64,000 nucleotides of DNA from Alcaligenes endophyticus (GTDB taxonomy: Bacteria; Pseudomonadota; Gammaproteobacteria; Burkholderiales; Burkholderiaceae_B), in the NCBI RefSeq assembly GCF_026344035.1, contig NZ_JAPKND010000006.1, positions 62,001 through 126,000 on the forward strand, read 5' to 3'. The notes beneath the pieces are model-generated. The model had not been told where the DNA came from. It saw only the letters and a program-made list of their open reading frames with translations, and did no database searches. This document shows positions 30,801 to 38,300 of the stretch, piece after piece. Every line of letters begins with the position of its first letter. The first letter of the stretch is position 1. A program made the translations under genes and the position numbers.

Positions 30801-33800
30801 CATGGTTTTGGAATGCGCTGGGAGAACAGCGCTTTGGCCATAAAGCAGGGACACTTGCTGGCCCTGAATTTGAACGTCATTGCAGCCGTGGCTATTGTGA
30901 CCGTTATTTTTATGTTTGGAACGAGCTAGGTGAACAACGCTTTGGTTATAAGGCAGGAACGCCTGCTGGACCTGAATTTGAACGCCACTGCAATCGCGGA
31001 TACTGCGACTCCTTGGGCGAGTCCATCATTATCCCAGGCACCCCTGACCAAACCATTATCGGCGCTATCATCAAGCAAGTCCCCGTTTCTCACGTTTTCA
31101 GTGTTTTACGCACTGGTACAGGGCACCTAGACCTCATCAGCCAAGGCAGTATTCAGGTACAGTCCCCTTACGGCATTTACACCGCAGGCACCCACACGGC
31201 CTCGGCAGCAGCAAACCAAGAAGCCGATTTTAATCGGAGCAGAGCAAAAGCCGCCGATGGCACCTACTTAAACACCAGTAAATCCATGGCGCCTAGCGAT
31301 GGTTCCAGCCCTGCTCTCGGAACTGGCTATGAAGCCTTAGTAAATGGCGGCCCCTCGTCCACCTACACCGCCTGGTACCCAGAGCATGGGGGTAATGTGC
31401 TGATTCACTCTGGTGGCAACGTCACGCTAGACAATTGGTCAGGGTATTTTAACATTTCGCAAGATACTGACTTGAGAGAGTTAAAGTCCAGCAGCTTAGT
31501 CAGCAACTGGCTCTGGCGCCAAGCTTCCGGTAATACCAACGGTATAGACCCTATTGCCACAGCCTGGTGGCTGAACTTTGGCACCTACATCGCGGGCACA
31601 CCCAATAGTATTAATTCGTCTATAATTTCCGGACTAGACCAAGTCAATTATGGTGGAGTGATCTCTACGCCGGAGCTCATAGGGTTTACTGGCCTAGGGA
31701 CCTTAGGCGGGGGAAACCTACATATCGATGTACAGGGCATGGCCGGTACCCTAGAACGTCTAGGGCGCAACGAAACAAATATGCCTCGCAGCCAAGCTTT
31801 AAATGTGGCCGTGGCCAGCACAGGCCGCGTATTAGCCGACGGGTCATTACTACAAACTGGCGGCGGTGATTTACAGCTACGCATTGCCCACGGGTGGAAC
31901 CCCAGCATGGCAGCAAGAGCCCGTATCAGCTCTAACTCCGGCCTTCAGAGTCAAAACCCCAACCTACTGGGCACCGTCACCAACCTACGCGGCGACACCT
32001 ACACCTTAAGCAACAGCCTAGGCGGCATCAAACAGTTTTATACCCGTGCCCTTGGCCTAGGCACTGACCTACGTGACACGCGGGCCTTTGACCCCTATGC
32101 CCAACAGCGCGGTTTTGCCAATGGCGGCATCACCTTGGTATTGGGCGATAGCCCTGCACGCTTACATACGCGTGGCGATCTAGTGCTAACAGGCACGGCC
32201 GACCCTACCCGCCTTGCCACACCCTATACCCTGCCCTACTCCTACCTAGGGCAAGCATATGGGTCGGGCGGCGAATCCTGGTTTTCTCTGTGGACGCCCA
32301 ACACCGCCATACAGCTATTTAGCGTGGGTGGTCACGCTGCGCCAGCAGCGCAAAGCTACCTTACTAACGACTTGAACGCCAGCGATGGTTGGCAAACCTA
32401 TCCTTCGCAACTTAAAGTCATCGCCACAGCGGGCAGCATCTTTATACAGCATTCTGAAAGAACTCAAAACTACATTCCTATCCTTTTAGCTCCTTCCACT
32501 TTAGGAGAGCTAACCCTACTCGCGCAACAATCCATCTACACCGCCGGCTTAAGCATCAGTCGATCTGGCAACCTAAACGCCATTAGCAGCCCCTTTAAAC
32601 CGGCTTTTATGTCGCGCACAGGCTTCCTGAATGAGGCGCAAGCCCATAACTTGACTGAAAACGCCATGTACCTCCGAGCCAGCTTATTTACCTTTGGCGT
32701 ACCCAATGCTGCCCTAAGCAGCCACCTAGACAGCCGCCCCAGCCGTTTCTATGCCCAACAAGGGGACATCATCGGCTTAGAAAGCGGCGGCGTCATTGAC
32801 TTTGGAGCACACGGGTCCCGTGCCAACCAAATCTGGTACGAAGGCCATGCCCCCGTTTGGATGCGCGCCGGCCGCGATATTGTGCGCTCGGGCAATGTCA
32901 TGGGCACGGACAATCGAACTTCTATGCCCAATGCGCTAGGTTCGGTAGTGGGTAAAGACACCTATGGCCCCTCATTCCGCACCGGCAACCTATTCATACA
33001 CCATCACGCGAATGATGTGTCTATAGTAGAAGCGGGTAGAGATATCATCTTGAGCCATTTTCAAATAGCCGGCCCGGGTACGCTAGAAGTTAGTGCTGGT
33101 AGACATATTATAATGGCCCAGCAGCTCATAGACCTTAGTCAATTCCCAAGACGTAGCCACTTAGTTAACACAGGCCTGCATAGCCTAGGCCCCATCGTGC
33201 CCGGCGACCACCGCCCCGGTGCTTCTATCGCCGTACAAGCCGGCATGGGCCCTGGCGCGCAGTGGGATGCCTTCCTACAGCACTACCTAGACCCAGCCAA
33301 TGCCGCCATAGTGGGCACGCCCTTGGCCGACCAAGCCGGTAAAGTGGTAAAAACCTACCACGATGAACTCATTACGTGGCTAGAACAGCGCTACGGCTTT
33401 GAAGCGGACGGTGATGGTGATACCGTAGAACAAGCCCGCGCCTACTTTGCCGCCCTAGGCCGCGAACAACAGCGCATTTTTGCCCGCGACCTGTACTTCG
33501 CCGAGCTACGCGCCGGTGGCCGTGAATATAACGATGCCAATGGCCCCCGCGCCGGCAGCTACTTACGTGGCCGCCAAGCCATCGCTGCTCTGTTCCCCAC
33601 TACCGACGCACAAGGCCAGCCCATTCACTACCAAGGCGACGTACTCATGTACGGCGCTTCCGGCGTGCACACCGATGTAGGCGGCGATATACAAATCCTC
33701 ACCCCCGGTGGCGCACAAATTTACGGCATAGAAGGCTCCGCCATCCCCCCCGCCACCGCCGGCCTCATCACCCGCGGCCAGGGCAATATACAAATGTACT

Positions 33801-34336
33801 CCCTAGGCAGCATTCTGCTAGGCCAAAGCCGCATCATGACCACCTTCGGTGGCGACATACTGGCCTGGTCCGCCCAAGGTGACATCAACGCCGGCCGCGG
33901 CGCCAAAACCACCCAAATCTTCACCCCACCCCGCCGCGTCTACGACGACATCGGTAACGTCACCATCAACCCCGACGTCCCCAGCACCGGCGCCGGCATC
34001 GCCACCCTGGCACCCATCGCCGAAGTCCCACCCGGCGACATGGACCTCATCGCCCCCCTAGGCACCATCGACGCAGGCGAAGCCGGCATCCGCGTCTCCG
34101 GCAACGTCAACCTCGCCGCCCTCCACGTCGTCAACGCCGAAAACATCCAAGTCCAAGGCGAATCCAAAGGCATCCCCATCGCCGTCACCGTCAACGTCGG
34201 CGCCCTCACCAGCGCCAGCAGTGCCGCCACCAGCGCCGCCACCGCCGCCCAAGAAACCCTAGCCCGCACCCGCGACGCCGCCCGCAGCACCCAACCCTCC
34301 CAAATCCAAGTCCAAGTCCTAGGCTTCGGCACCTAA
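21860..34336 (+). CDS. Giant filamentous-haemagglutinin-like beta-helix adhesin
   Basis: Secreted protein of about 4,159 residues. A signal peptide (HPIAQALALVLLSSVAQHSQAQ) precedes a Gln/Ala-rich helical stretch (to about residue 110) and then a TPS-type N-terminal domain: GIKQTESKAILNWNRFDVG, VLNRVVG, VMVVNQNGIVFSG (family motif NPNGI). Thousands of residues of beta-helix repeats follow (SLSANSISQAG, LDVAGRASSA, IDLSGGGTL). The C-terminal 700 residues (GRDIVRSGNVMGTD, PGGAQIYGIEGSA, GNIQMYSLGSILLGQS, ending VQVLGFG) recall the DUF3739 type of haemagglutinin-family proteins; I am fairly, not fully, sure of that name. No TpsB/FhaC partner is in the window. The ATG at 21860 is chosen for the signal peptide; a GTG at 21830 is possible. 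Codon usage is patchy along the gene. Confidence 0.88.
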   Translation: MTSKSHSRYRLHPIAQALALVLLSSVAQHSQAQLRGAWFTQSNAAQQHQNANNNHAIRAAQQVANMQQQQAAARAQLSHSLDNLNRTASAIAAQQAAQNAARLAAQQQASNVAEGLAQGGLEVAVGDKAQWLGAEAPVHTQQNGQHHVGIKQTESKAILNWNRFDVGRNTTVEFQQKNTDAVLNRVVGDQVAPSQIQGRIKGDGTVMVVNQNGIVFSGTSQVNVRNLVAAAATITDDQFLNHGLYSPDSKTPAFKQAIGKIEIQAGAQIHTHKPENSTTGGGYVLVLAKDIQQDGTLTAQQGQVALAAGDSFIIRKGQATDANQQSTVRGNEVLPSGLGHIENTGLIQARAGDISLSANSISQAGVLSSTTTQNQRGTVHLTATEADANILLASHSVTAIEVEPGGQALDSQRDSAIAANWLGLNDRFRGDLSLIRITSAGTLDLATESLTLATGGQITFNAAHRSLVRKGARLDVSGALDVPLAMAVNNLEVNVQGNEQRDSPNNRDSKNLNNQTIWLDRRFLVHVPDGTNGYEGDRWYSQGGLLEVGGYLSNTTHSTAEWLAQGGTVLFSGGDVVTQQGSQINLSGGTLAVQSGHLKQSWLRGDDGRLYRADTAPGDRLYQPGVFTGYVQESARWGGKRSFASPLLAPQQRFEHGYLVGRDAGRLIIDTPNAVLEGELISAVYNSPRQHTAAPTDADGYGLPHHALARSAQLIIGQYIPFYISKEQRLDHQFNPRAQSVILDSLGEAIASEWELDTALPLERQNTIYVNTDALNSDQLSALRIATHDTLALHSDLKLADGAYLQFYSPDIHLGANITVPSGKVEVGNVLHQIDGNGYRDFWLNPLAGRTAQVLVAPGVTLTTQGLWNNLTQGNATPSPYIHGGSVSLRSTGDIILNENSLINVSAGATLNQLGRVQGGRGGNLQLEAGFGNKAGADIHLQGQLQGHGFQQAGTLHWHQNSAIELGTGLFDAGFFAAGFAHYHIASLQGMSLEQELHILRPVLQPTATAADMGSEHHSSQALQPYLPQLYLADHTKRSITQRAGANLTLTVGSTYAAPDHDVTLSIGEQATLSVDPGQTIQLYSVGDIHIAGRLNAWGGKIEIGNLWQGQGTGNLFRTVTLAPSAYLDVAGRASSAVDPYGKAYGLAPAGGTIQIGGQFNHQNGTIGHINAVNGEPIDADSMFILVHKGATLDASGSRTQIDVPQQNTINHASNGGSISLSSSAGLYLDGQFIAHSGGLGAAGGHLTLALDTPIYASHSNTIVREAREFLITTEFESSTQQALRYGHARLATQQLEQSGITNLSLYSDGLLSLENGLLLTAAESLNLYARAIAWAEHTDPHGLVSLKAPYVKLAAPGSATGAEGNPPPLHPTLSGLTPSQQAPQGQLQIVATALLDIQNQLSIGGRTDVTSHVNQIVDRRGFEHVLLQSKGDIRLVKASRKGHLSAVYAPANLTLHAAQIYPATGASTLLQAGWKASQNPPHTLLIERAEGALPHLPYSVFGTLTLEAPHIIQQGVLRAPLGQIIIGSNAYSDFTQSLTLAAGSITSVSAAGLTMPYGGTVDNIAWTYMAQPISLYGAGSPEVGHVGLRGQYIEVADKAIIDLSGGGTLTGAGFVSGRGGSTDARYHPLMQYQGNSFTLPSQQDRAIYAIVPSHPNATAPQAEQGSSPTAGQQITLGHHLPGLPAGTYTLLPASYALLPGAFRVELHLNHPLPGTAPTAMPNGSWAASGTLSQAHTGIEQSLAHRITLTPADTLRRYASYNETSYADFAHMDAVRRGVPRAQIEADGKLLHIALRERNRELGTLSLSLRGKILGKPEKRGYGSNVAITTSGNIEVLADGTTPSADHATALLASELSQLDINRLSLGTRVYVDYDFSPNIAQILGSSAAQGITIRSDASLSAPEILLASHSFSAEGIIIEQGAALNTLYRGEAAFSANDGYIYQAVDNAAIVALSNSLMRWLPPVRGSDNSPSAPIALGSCPSHTCQGLTRLYSEGSLAFLTNNNFTLTDHVRYGTRHLSLGSDAFHIGSQTALQQAASAGVLPPGLRLTERDFQRLLQGDTDWGAPAMETLELIAGSSMNFLGNVTLSTLNSQGQSTMDNLLLTTPAIYGYGTETDTAAIHTGHLIWNGSSQAAGDVVYGGAGTGDGTFHIDAQRITLGFGPWSQPDGDTLAARLLLGFKQAHLNASTAFSANNEGKLSFYHRRGLDYDTVNGYQYSGGHLRIHTPLLTGSAGSSSSIVTGGDINVHNPYGASLGYDALNALGAELGLQTGGSLHLNTAVLLPSGKLSLKAQHHLDLGAHAHIDMAGRTVTYFDDAAATQYSWGGDVYLESLGGNITQAPASIINLSAINNQAGRLSALASHPDHGRVLLQGQILGQASGTYNAGGTVVPYLSGGLIIQAQTLGHGDLNSNFAALNQRLNTGEVFGLRRFQLLQGDLRVGDELRAHEIDLSLDAGHLNVQGKIDASGAQVGSIRLAAQNGLHLGSQALLDAHGTLARIDSYGQLIYAPNRAIIELNSGLGQLHTEAGAQLDLRYGTDDARLAAIVAAPRLGEVHLYAPRLDAQGHSHTAAAIQHGDLAIHIEPGLQLQGAHAVAVYGRTIYDDAPYGTDPAASGKAYQVITQDYLNAKHQQSAQFINAALANTHLRQHKLAGLTQSYGDILHLRPAIDLVSATADGDLIVSGDLDLSGHRYASLNPHRQQTALYGSGEPGTLAIRAGGNLSIYGSINDGFAPPPETPDDNGWVLTPGVIAFGGEIIVPGSGVVLGKGTQFASGKTLNYAIPIQPSLAAGVELPVTATLSTNLDLAAGYVFNGPVYDANGQLLHAAGSILQEATTLAANTQLGAGFKLPARASFHAFTWPAGVPLPQSLALAQDVNLPLGALIPSLTDVKLPHNALSTPLRPTANGRMGQNWAIAAMLPEKSLSWNLRVVAGADTQAVDNRSLQQTANGEIQLSDSHYTIFNQRESLFIPGVPDQIIPGGAWFWNALGEQRFGHKAGTLAGPEFERHCSRGYCDRYFYVWNELGEQRFGYKAGTPAGPEFERHCNRGYCDSLGESIIIPGTPDQTIIGAIIKQVPVSHVFSVLRTGTGHLDLISQGSIQVQSPYGIYTAGTHTASAAANQEADFNRSRAKAADGTYLNTSKSMAPSDGSSPALGTGYEALVNGGPSSTYTAWYPEHGGNVLIHSGGNVTLDNWSGYFNISQDTDLRELKSSSLVSNWLWRQASGNTNGIDPIATAWWLNFGTYIAGTPNSINSSIISGLDQVNYGGVISTPELIGFTGLGTLGGGNLHIDVQGMAGTLERLGRNETNMPRSQALNVAVASTGRVLADGSLLQTGGGDLQLRIAHGWNPSMAARARISSNSGLQSQNPNLLGTVTNLRGDTYTLSNSLGGIKQFYTRALGLGTDLRDTRAFDPYAQQRGFANGGITLVLGDSPARLHTRGDLVLTGTADPTRLATPYTLPYSYLGQAYGSGGESWFSLWTPNTAIQLFSVGGHAAPAAQSYLTNDLNASDGWQTYPSQLKVIATAGSIFIQHSERTQNYIPILLAPSTLGELTLLAQQSIYTAGLSISRSGNLNAISSPFKPAFMSRTGFLNEAQAHNLTENAMYLRASLFTFGVPNAALSSHLDSRPSRFYAQQGDIIGLESGGVIDFGAHGSRANQIWYEGHAPVWMRAGRDIVRSGNVMGTDNRTSMPNALGSVVGKDTYGPSFRTGNLFIHHHANDVSIVEAGRDIILSHFQIAGPGTLEVSAGRHIIMAQQLIDLSQFPRRSHLVNTGLHSLGPIVPGDHRPGASIAVQAGMGPGAQWDAFLQHYLDPANAAIVGTPLADQAGKVVKTYHDELITWLEQRYGFEADGDGDTVEQARAYFAALGREQQRIFARDLYFAELRAGGREYNDANGPRAGSYLRGRQAIAALFPTTDAQGQPIHYQGDVLMYGASGVHTDVGGDIQILTPGGAQIYGIEGSAIPPATAGLITRGQGNIQMYSLGSILLGQSRIMTTFGGDILAWSAQGDINAGRGAKTTQIFTPPRRVYDDIGNVTINPDVPSTGAGIATLAPIAEVPPGDMDLIAPLGTIDAGEAGIRVSGNVNLAALHVVNAENIQVQGESKGIPIAVTVNVGALTSASSAATSAATAAQETLARTRDAARSTQPSQIQVQVLGFGT
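30800..31015 (+). repeat. Two tandem copies of a 108-bp (36-residue) module inside the adhesin
   Basis: GAACAGCGCTTTGG at 30824 recurs as GAACAACGCTTTGG at 30932, a period of 108 bases. Both copies encode WN-x-LGEQRFG-x-KAGT-x-AGPEFERHC-x-RGYCD, so each carries a Cys-x4-Cys pair in a protein that has few cysteines. The copies differ at many third positions, so the duplication is not recent or is kept at protein level. Confidence 0.9.
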
Positions 34337-34352
34337 CCCAACCCCCACCCCC

Positions 34353-34389
34353 AAAAAAACCTACGCCCCAAAAAGGCGTAGGTTTTTTT
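34353..34389 (+). terminator. Rho-independent terminator after the adhesin gene
   Basis: CCTACGCC, a 7-base loop, GGCGTAGG and then seven T, with a matching A-run before the stem. It starts 16 bases after the adhesin stop codon. The A-run makes it usable from both strands. Confidence 0.95.
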
Positions 34390-34415
34390 GTTTAAATTCG
34401 CTAATCTCAAAAACC

Positions 34416-34441
34416 GTCAGAAGTTTTGTTATACTTCTGAC
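34416..34441 (+). promoter_or_regulatory. Operator/promoter of the DUF6088 antitoxin gene
   Basis: A perfect 8-base inverted repeat, GTCAGAAG and CTTCTGAC, is separated by 10 bases that contain TTATAC, a likely -10 box. CAGGAG and the start codon follow. AbiEi-type antitoxins are known to repress their own operon at inverted repeats, so this is a strong candidate operator. Confidence 0.7.
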
Positions 34442-34458
34442 AATCAGGAGACAACCTT

Positions 34459-35121
34459 ATGCAACCACTTTCCAAAACAATACTTCAGCACGCTACCGGC
34501 TTGCCGGAAGGGTCGCCTTTGGTCGCAAAGGAATTACTGCACTTAGGCAATCGTGCTGCCATCGACCAAGCTTTGTCCCGCCTCGTTCAGCGCGGTCATT
34601 TATTACGTGCAAGCCGTGGCATATATGTCTTACCAATCGAAAGCCGCTTTGGAAAGCGCGCGCCCTCCACTGCTAAAACGATCGAAAATCTGGCCAAACA
34701 ACGTGGCGAAGTCATCGTTCCGCACGGCGCATCCTCAGCTAACGCACTCGGCCTCACCACTCAAGTACCTATGCAAGCCATCTACCTAACATCCGGCCCA
34801 AGCCGACGCTTAAAGCTAGGGGCACAAAAAGTAGAACTGCGCCACGCACCGAAATGGCAACTGATTTACCCAGGTCGCGCCGCAGGCGACCTAGTACGCG
34901 CATTAGCCTGGCTAGGCCCAGAAAAAGCCAGTAAAGCAATCCCCACCCTCCGCACCAAACTGCCCCCCGCCGAGATAAAAAAAGCCACCTCAGCCCGCTC
35001 CCGCCTGCCAACCTGGATGGCACAAGAAATAAGCGCCTTGGTGTCCCATGAGACACCCCCACGATCTTTCCATCAACTCCCTGTTGGACACGCCACACAG
35101 AAACCGACGACCAACACATGA
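34459..35121 (+). CDS. DUF6088/AbiEi-type antitoxin with altered C-terminus
   Basis: Antitoxin of a type IV (AbiE-like) system, 220 residues. The N-terminal winged helix (KELLHLGNRAAIDQALSRLVQRGHLLRASRGIYVLP) binds DNA; the rest (GEVIVPHGASSANALGLT, IYLTSGPSRRLKLG, DLVRALAWLGPEKA) is the antitoxin domain. Compared with the second copy at 42611, which ends just after ALVAHD, this one should stop after about ALVSHE near 35052. Instead it runs 23 residues further into what was toxin-gene sequence, because the toxin gene has been deleted internally. It may still bind DNA, but no functional cognate toxin is seen here. Confidence 0.82.
   Translation: MQPLSKTILQHATGLPEGSPLVAKELLHLGNRAAIDQALSRLVQRGHLLRASRGIYVLPIESRFGKRAPSTAKTIENLAKQRGEVIVPHGASSANALGLTTQVPMQAIYLTSGPSRRLKLGAQKVELRHAPKWQLIYPGRAAGDLVRALAWLGPEKASKAIPTLRTKLPPAEIKKATSARSRLPTWMAQEISALVSHETPPRSFHQLPVGHATQKPTTNT
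34872..35052 (+). repeat. Direct repeat, left copy (antitoxin 3' part)
   Basis: This stretch matches 42611-42791 in the same orientation. The first 85-90 bases are nearly identical (from GACCTAGTACGCGC onward), after which similarity drops. Together the copies bracket about 7.7 kb that holds the Hachiman-type operon, the methyltransferase fragment and the recombinase. Confidence 0.85.
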
Positions 35122-35213
35122 TCGACGACGGTTTGTTTCTGGATAGCGTTGAGCCTTTCGATGCACTGATAGCACAGTGCCAAGTCATACAAGAAAAACT
35201 CCGAACCTTCTGA
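35048..35213 (+). pseudogene. AbiEii/AbiGii nucleotidyltransferase toxin remnant
   Basis: The ATG at 35048 overlaps the natural end of the antitoxin, the usual AbiE arrangement, and encodes MRHPHDLSINSLLDTP. In another frame, from about 35118, comes IDDGLFLDSVEPFDALIAQCQ and a stop at 35213, which resembles the C-terminal tail of AbiEii toxins. The whole nucleotidyltransferase core, several hundred residues, is missing. This looks like an internal deletion that killed the toxin. The assignment of the tail rests on weak similarity. Confidence 0.5.
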
Positions 35214-35393
35214 ACGCCTTTAGCTATCCCACTCTATTATTAACAACAAAAAAATATCCTTACATATCATACAGTTGCGCTGTTTGATTCACCTGATACC
35301 ATAAAAAATACCATATTTAGAGATTTCAAGCCGTCAGAGCGGTAATTTGTAAACCCACATTCGCCCAATGTAAGTGATTCGCCGGCTGCAACC
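35214..35393. other. Junction between AT-rich host DNA and GC-rich insert
   Basis: About 180 bases, AT-rich up to 35330 and GC-richer after. An 11-base sequence at 35330-35340 is repeated inverted at 40612-40622. No terminator with a clear stem was found after hamB. Confidence 0.5.
35330..35340 (+). repeat. Left 11-base inverted repeat of the Hachiman insert
   Basis: GCCGTCAGAGC here pairs with GCTCTGACGGC at 40612-40622. Both lie at composition or gene-truncation boundaries, so they may mark the ends of a transferred segment of about 5.3 kb. An 11-base match could also be chance. Confidence 0.4.
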
Positions 35394-38300
35394 CTAGCCT
35401 CCCCACAAATCATCGGGGCCTAGATAGCTCAGATCAAGCTGGCCGTTATTCATAGCGACCGTCGCTCGAACAACACCTCGCCGATTCGGGTTGAGTGGGT
35501 GTTGTAGCAGACCAATCGCGTGCCCGTCAGGTGCCAGCACTAGCGGCTGTCCGTTCCAATGAAAGAGGCTGACTGGTGTTCCGGGAGGCGCCGGTACTGC
35601 GAACCACTGGACGTTTCCAAGATAATCTCGCCGCGCCCAGGTCAGGTTGTCTGACGGAGCAAACTCCTGGATGAATGCGAGCCATATGGCCCGAGTCTCG
35701 GCCGTTGGCCAGTTTGCTTGCGCCGACCAGGCCGCGAGGCCGGGTGAACGCAGCCAGTCGCGCAATTCCGAACCGGTCGTGAAGGTGGCGGCCGTGTCGG
35801 TAACAGCTTTGATGGCAGCCAGCCGTGAATTAAACCCCGCTTGGATCAGAATCGAAGCGGAGCGGTTCACCGTCCCCGTTTCGACAGCCTGAACAGCCAA
35901 GCCGAGTTCATAATCATCCAATGCCTGTGCAAACATGCCAACGACATCGCCATTTGCCGCAGCACGGACCCGTAAGGCTTCCATAGCCCAGGGAAGGCGA
36001 TACACTAGGCCACCCTCAATAAACTGCAATGCATCAGCTTGCTCTCCGGCGATGATCGCTGCCAACGGCTGCCCGAGCAACCAACATCTGAGAACTTGGC
36101 GCCAATTCGCCGGGAGTGGGTCTGGCTCAAACGGGTAGAAGGCGAATACGCGTTCGGCGATCCCAGTGATCGCGGCGATTGCCAACTCATGATCCGATGC
36201 CATGAGGGCTGCGTTGGCTTGTATGAGAAGATCGTTCGCCTCCGGCGCAATTGCGTCCAGCGCATGTCCAGCTTCAAGACCAAGCCCGGCCAAAAAGTAG
36301 CCACGCCGTGTAGCGGCAGTCGAATTCATCCATATATGCCGGCTCCGAGTAAGTAGCGTGGTGCGATAGGCAGCGCGCAATGCGTCGTCGACGCGAAGTA
36401 GCCGGCGTTGCCAGAGCGAAGATTGAAGGATGTTGTCGAGCGCAGCCTCAATCTGATCATCGGGCACGTCGGCCTCGCCGATGAGACTGAGAATGGCTGT
36501 GTCGAGCGTTGCCATATAACGCTCCCACTCTTTCAGCGCCCGCTCGCGCTTGTTGGCCTCTTCGCCGGCGACCTCGGGGAAGGTCCACGCCGCAGCATTG
36601 TTGACGACATAGTCGATCAACTGGTCGAGATTGCCACCGAGGCGGGCGTGCATACGGCTCAGCAGCGAGAAGATGAGCTGGATGAGCCCACTTTCCATCT
36701 CGCGGGCGCCAAGGTCCTCGATCAGCTCGACCCATTTGTCGTGTTTCCTGTTCCTCGTATCTTCAAAGATGGGATAGAGGACAAGGCCTTCTACATCGAC
36801 GTAGGCTCGGCCTGCGCGGCCGATGACGTTCTTGAACTCCGAAACCTTGATCTTCTCACCGTGCCGGTAGAGCGAGTGCATGACGACTGCGGTCGCCGAA
36901 AGATTGAGCCCCTGCGCCAGGGTAGGCGACGAGATCGTGACCTTGAGCACACCGTCACCCAGAAGGCGCTCGACTTCCTTGCGATAAGCGGTTGGCAAGG
37001 CGCCATGATGAAGCGCCACACCAAGCCGAAGGCATTTCAAGATGTCGCTGTCCGGCCCAAGCCATTCTTCACCGAGCGCGACGGCGATCTGCAAGGTGGC
37101 TGGATCAACCGTGAGCAAGGATGCGAGTGCGCCGCGCGAGTGCAAGTCAACGATGACCTTGGCGAACGGTTCAACGCTGCGGCGCTCTGGACAATAGATC
37201 AGCACGGTCTGGCCGTCGCTGACAAGGCGCCATGCGGTAGCAAGGCTCAATTCCTGCTGATTGTCCGGGAAGAGCCGGGTGCGAAGCCTCTTCGGCGGCA
37301 CGAACAGCGGCGGCGCAGTGCCGGTGATAAATCGGGGCACGAAGGGTCTTTCCTCGCCAACGCGAAGATTGAGGCGCGCTGTCGGCGCGTTCCAGGTTAC
37401 TTCGCCGAACCGCAAGCGCGTCGGGCGCCAATCATTCTTGATGGGACTTCCCGGTTGATCTCGCCGTAGCCACGCCGAGAAGTCTTCCATTTGATCGCCG
37501 TCGGGAAGAATTGCCGACAAACAGACAATGCGGCGTTGATCGGCGTCCTGACGACGCAAGAGGCGCTGAATCTGAACCTCATATCGAACTTCGCGCTCGC
37601 CAGGCCCGATCATATGGCCTTCGTCGAACACGAGAAGGCCCACATCGTCGAGTAGCGATGGATCGTTCCTCAAGGCGAAATCGAGCTTCTCGGGGGTCGC
37701 GACGACGATATCACGCTCGCGAATGGCATCCTCGTCGAAGCCGGACACGCCGATGCTACCGTAAAGGGCGGAAATGGTCTTGCCAAGCGGCCCGAACGTG
37801 CGCTGGAGCGTGTTTTCGGTTTGCGCCGACAAAGCGCGAAGCGGGGTCACGAATATGACGCGCCGCCCGCCGGCTAAACATCTCAAGATGGACAGCTCAG
37901 CGATGCGGGTCTTCCCGGCACTGGTCGGCAGTGAAACGACTAGGTTGTCAGTTTGATCGACAGCGCGCGATGCCGCCTCGGTCTGTGACGGCCATAGGTC
38001 GACCTCGGCCCTTGGGCGTCGAGCGAGCAAGGCGATGAAGAGTTCGCGGAGGCGGGGCCATGAAGGGGCAGCGCCGCCAGCGGGAAGCAGCGGGATCTTT
38101 TCGTGGAAGGTGTTCGACCAGAGATCGGAAAGCAGATGGATAGCGATCCGATGCCCCCACCATTGTGGCAGAAGGTTCAGCTCCCCGCAGATGTCGAGAT
38201 TCTTGCGAAGCTGGGCGATCGCCCGGTCTAGAAGAGCATGTTCGCCGCGATCCAGGCCGAGCAGGAACATTGAAAAGGCGCCGAAGAAAGCGTCTGTCAG

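Noticed and set aside
21860-34336. Splitting the adhesin into several genes
   Set aside because: One uninterrupted frame of over 4,100 codons with continuous beta-helix character; no internal stop or frameshift.
36408-37469. Long plus-strand open frame of 353 codons
   Set aside because: Fully antisense to hamB, which has clear helicase motifs; long antisense frames are expected in GC-rich coding DNA.
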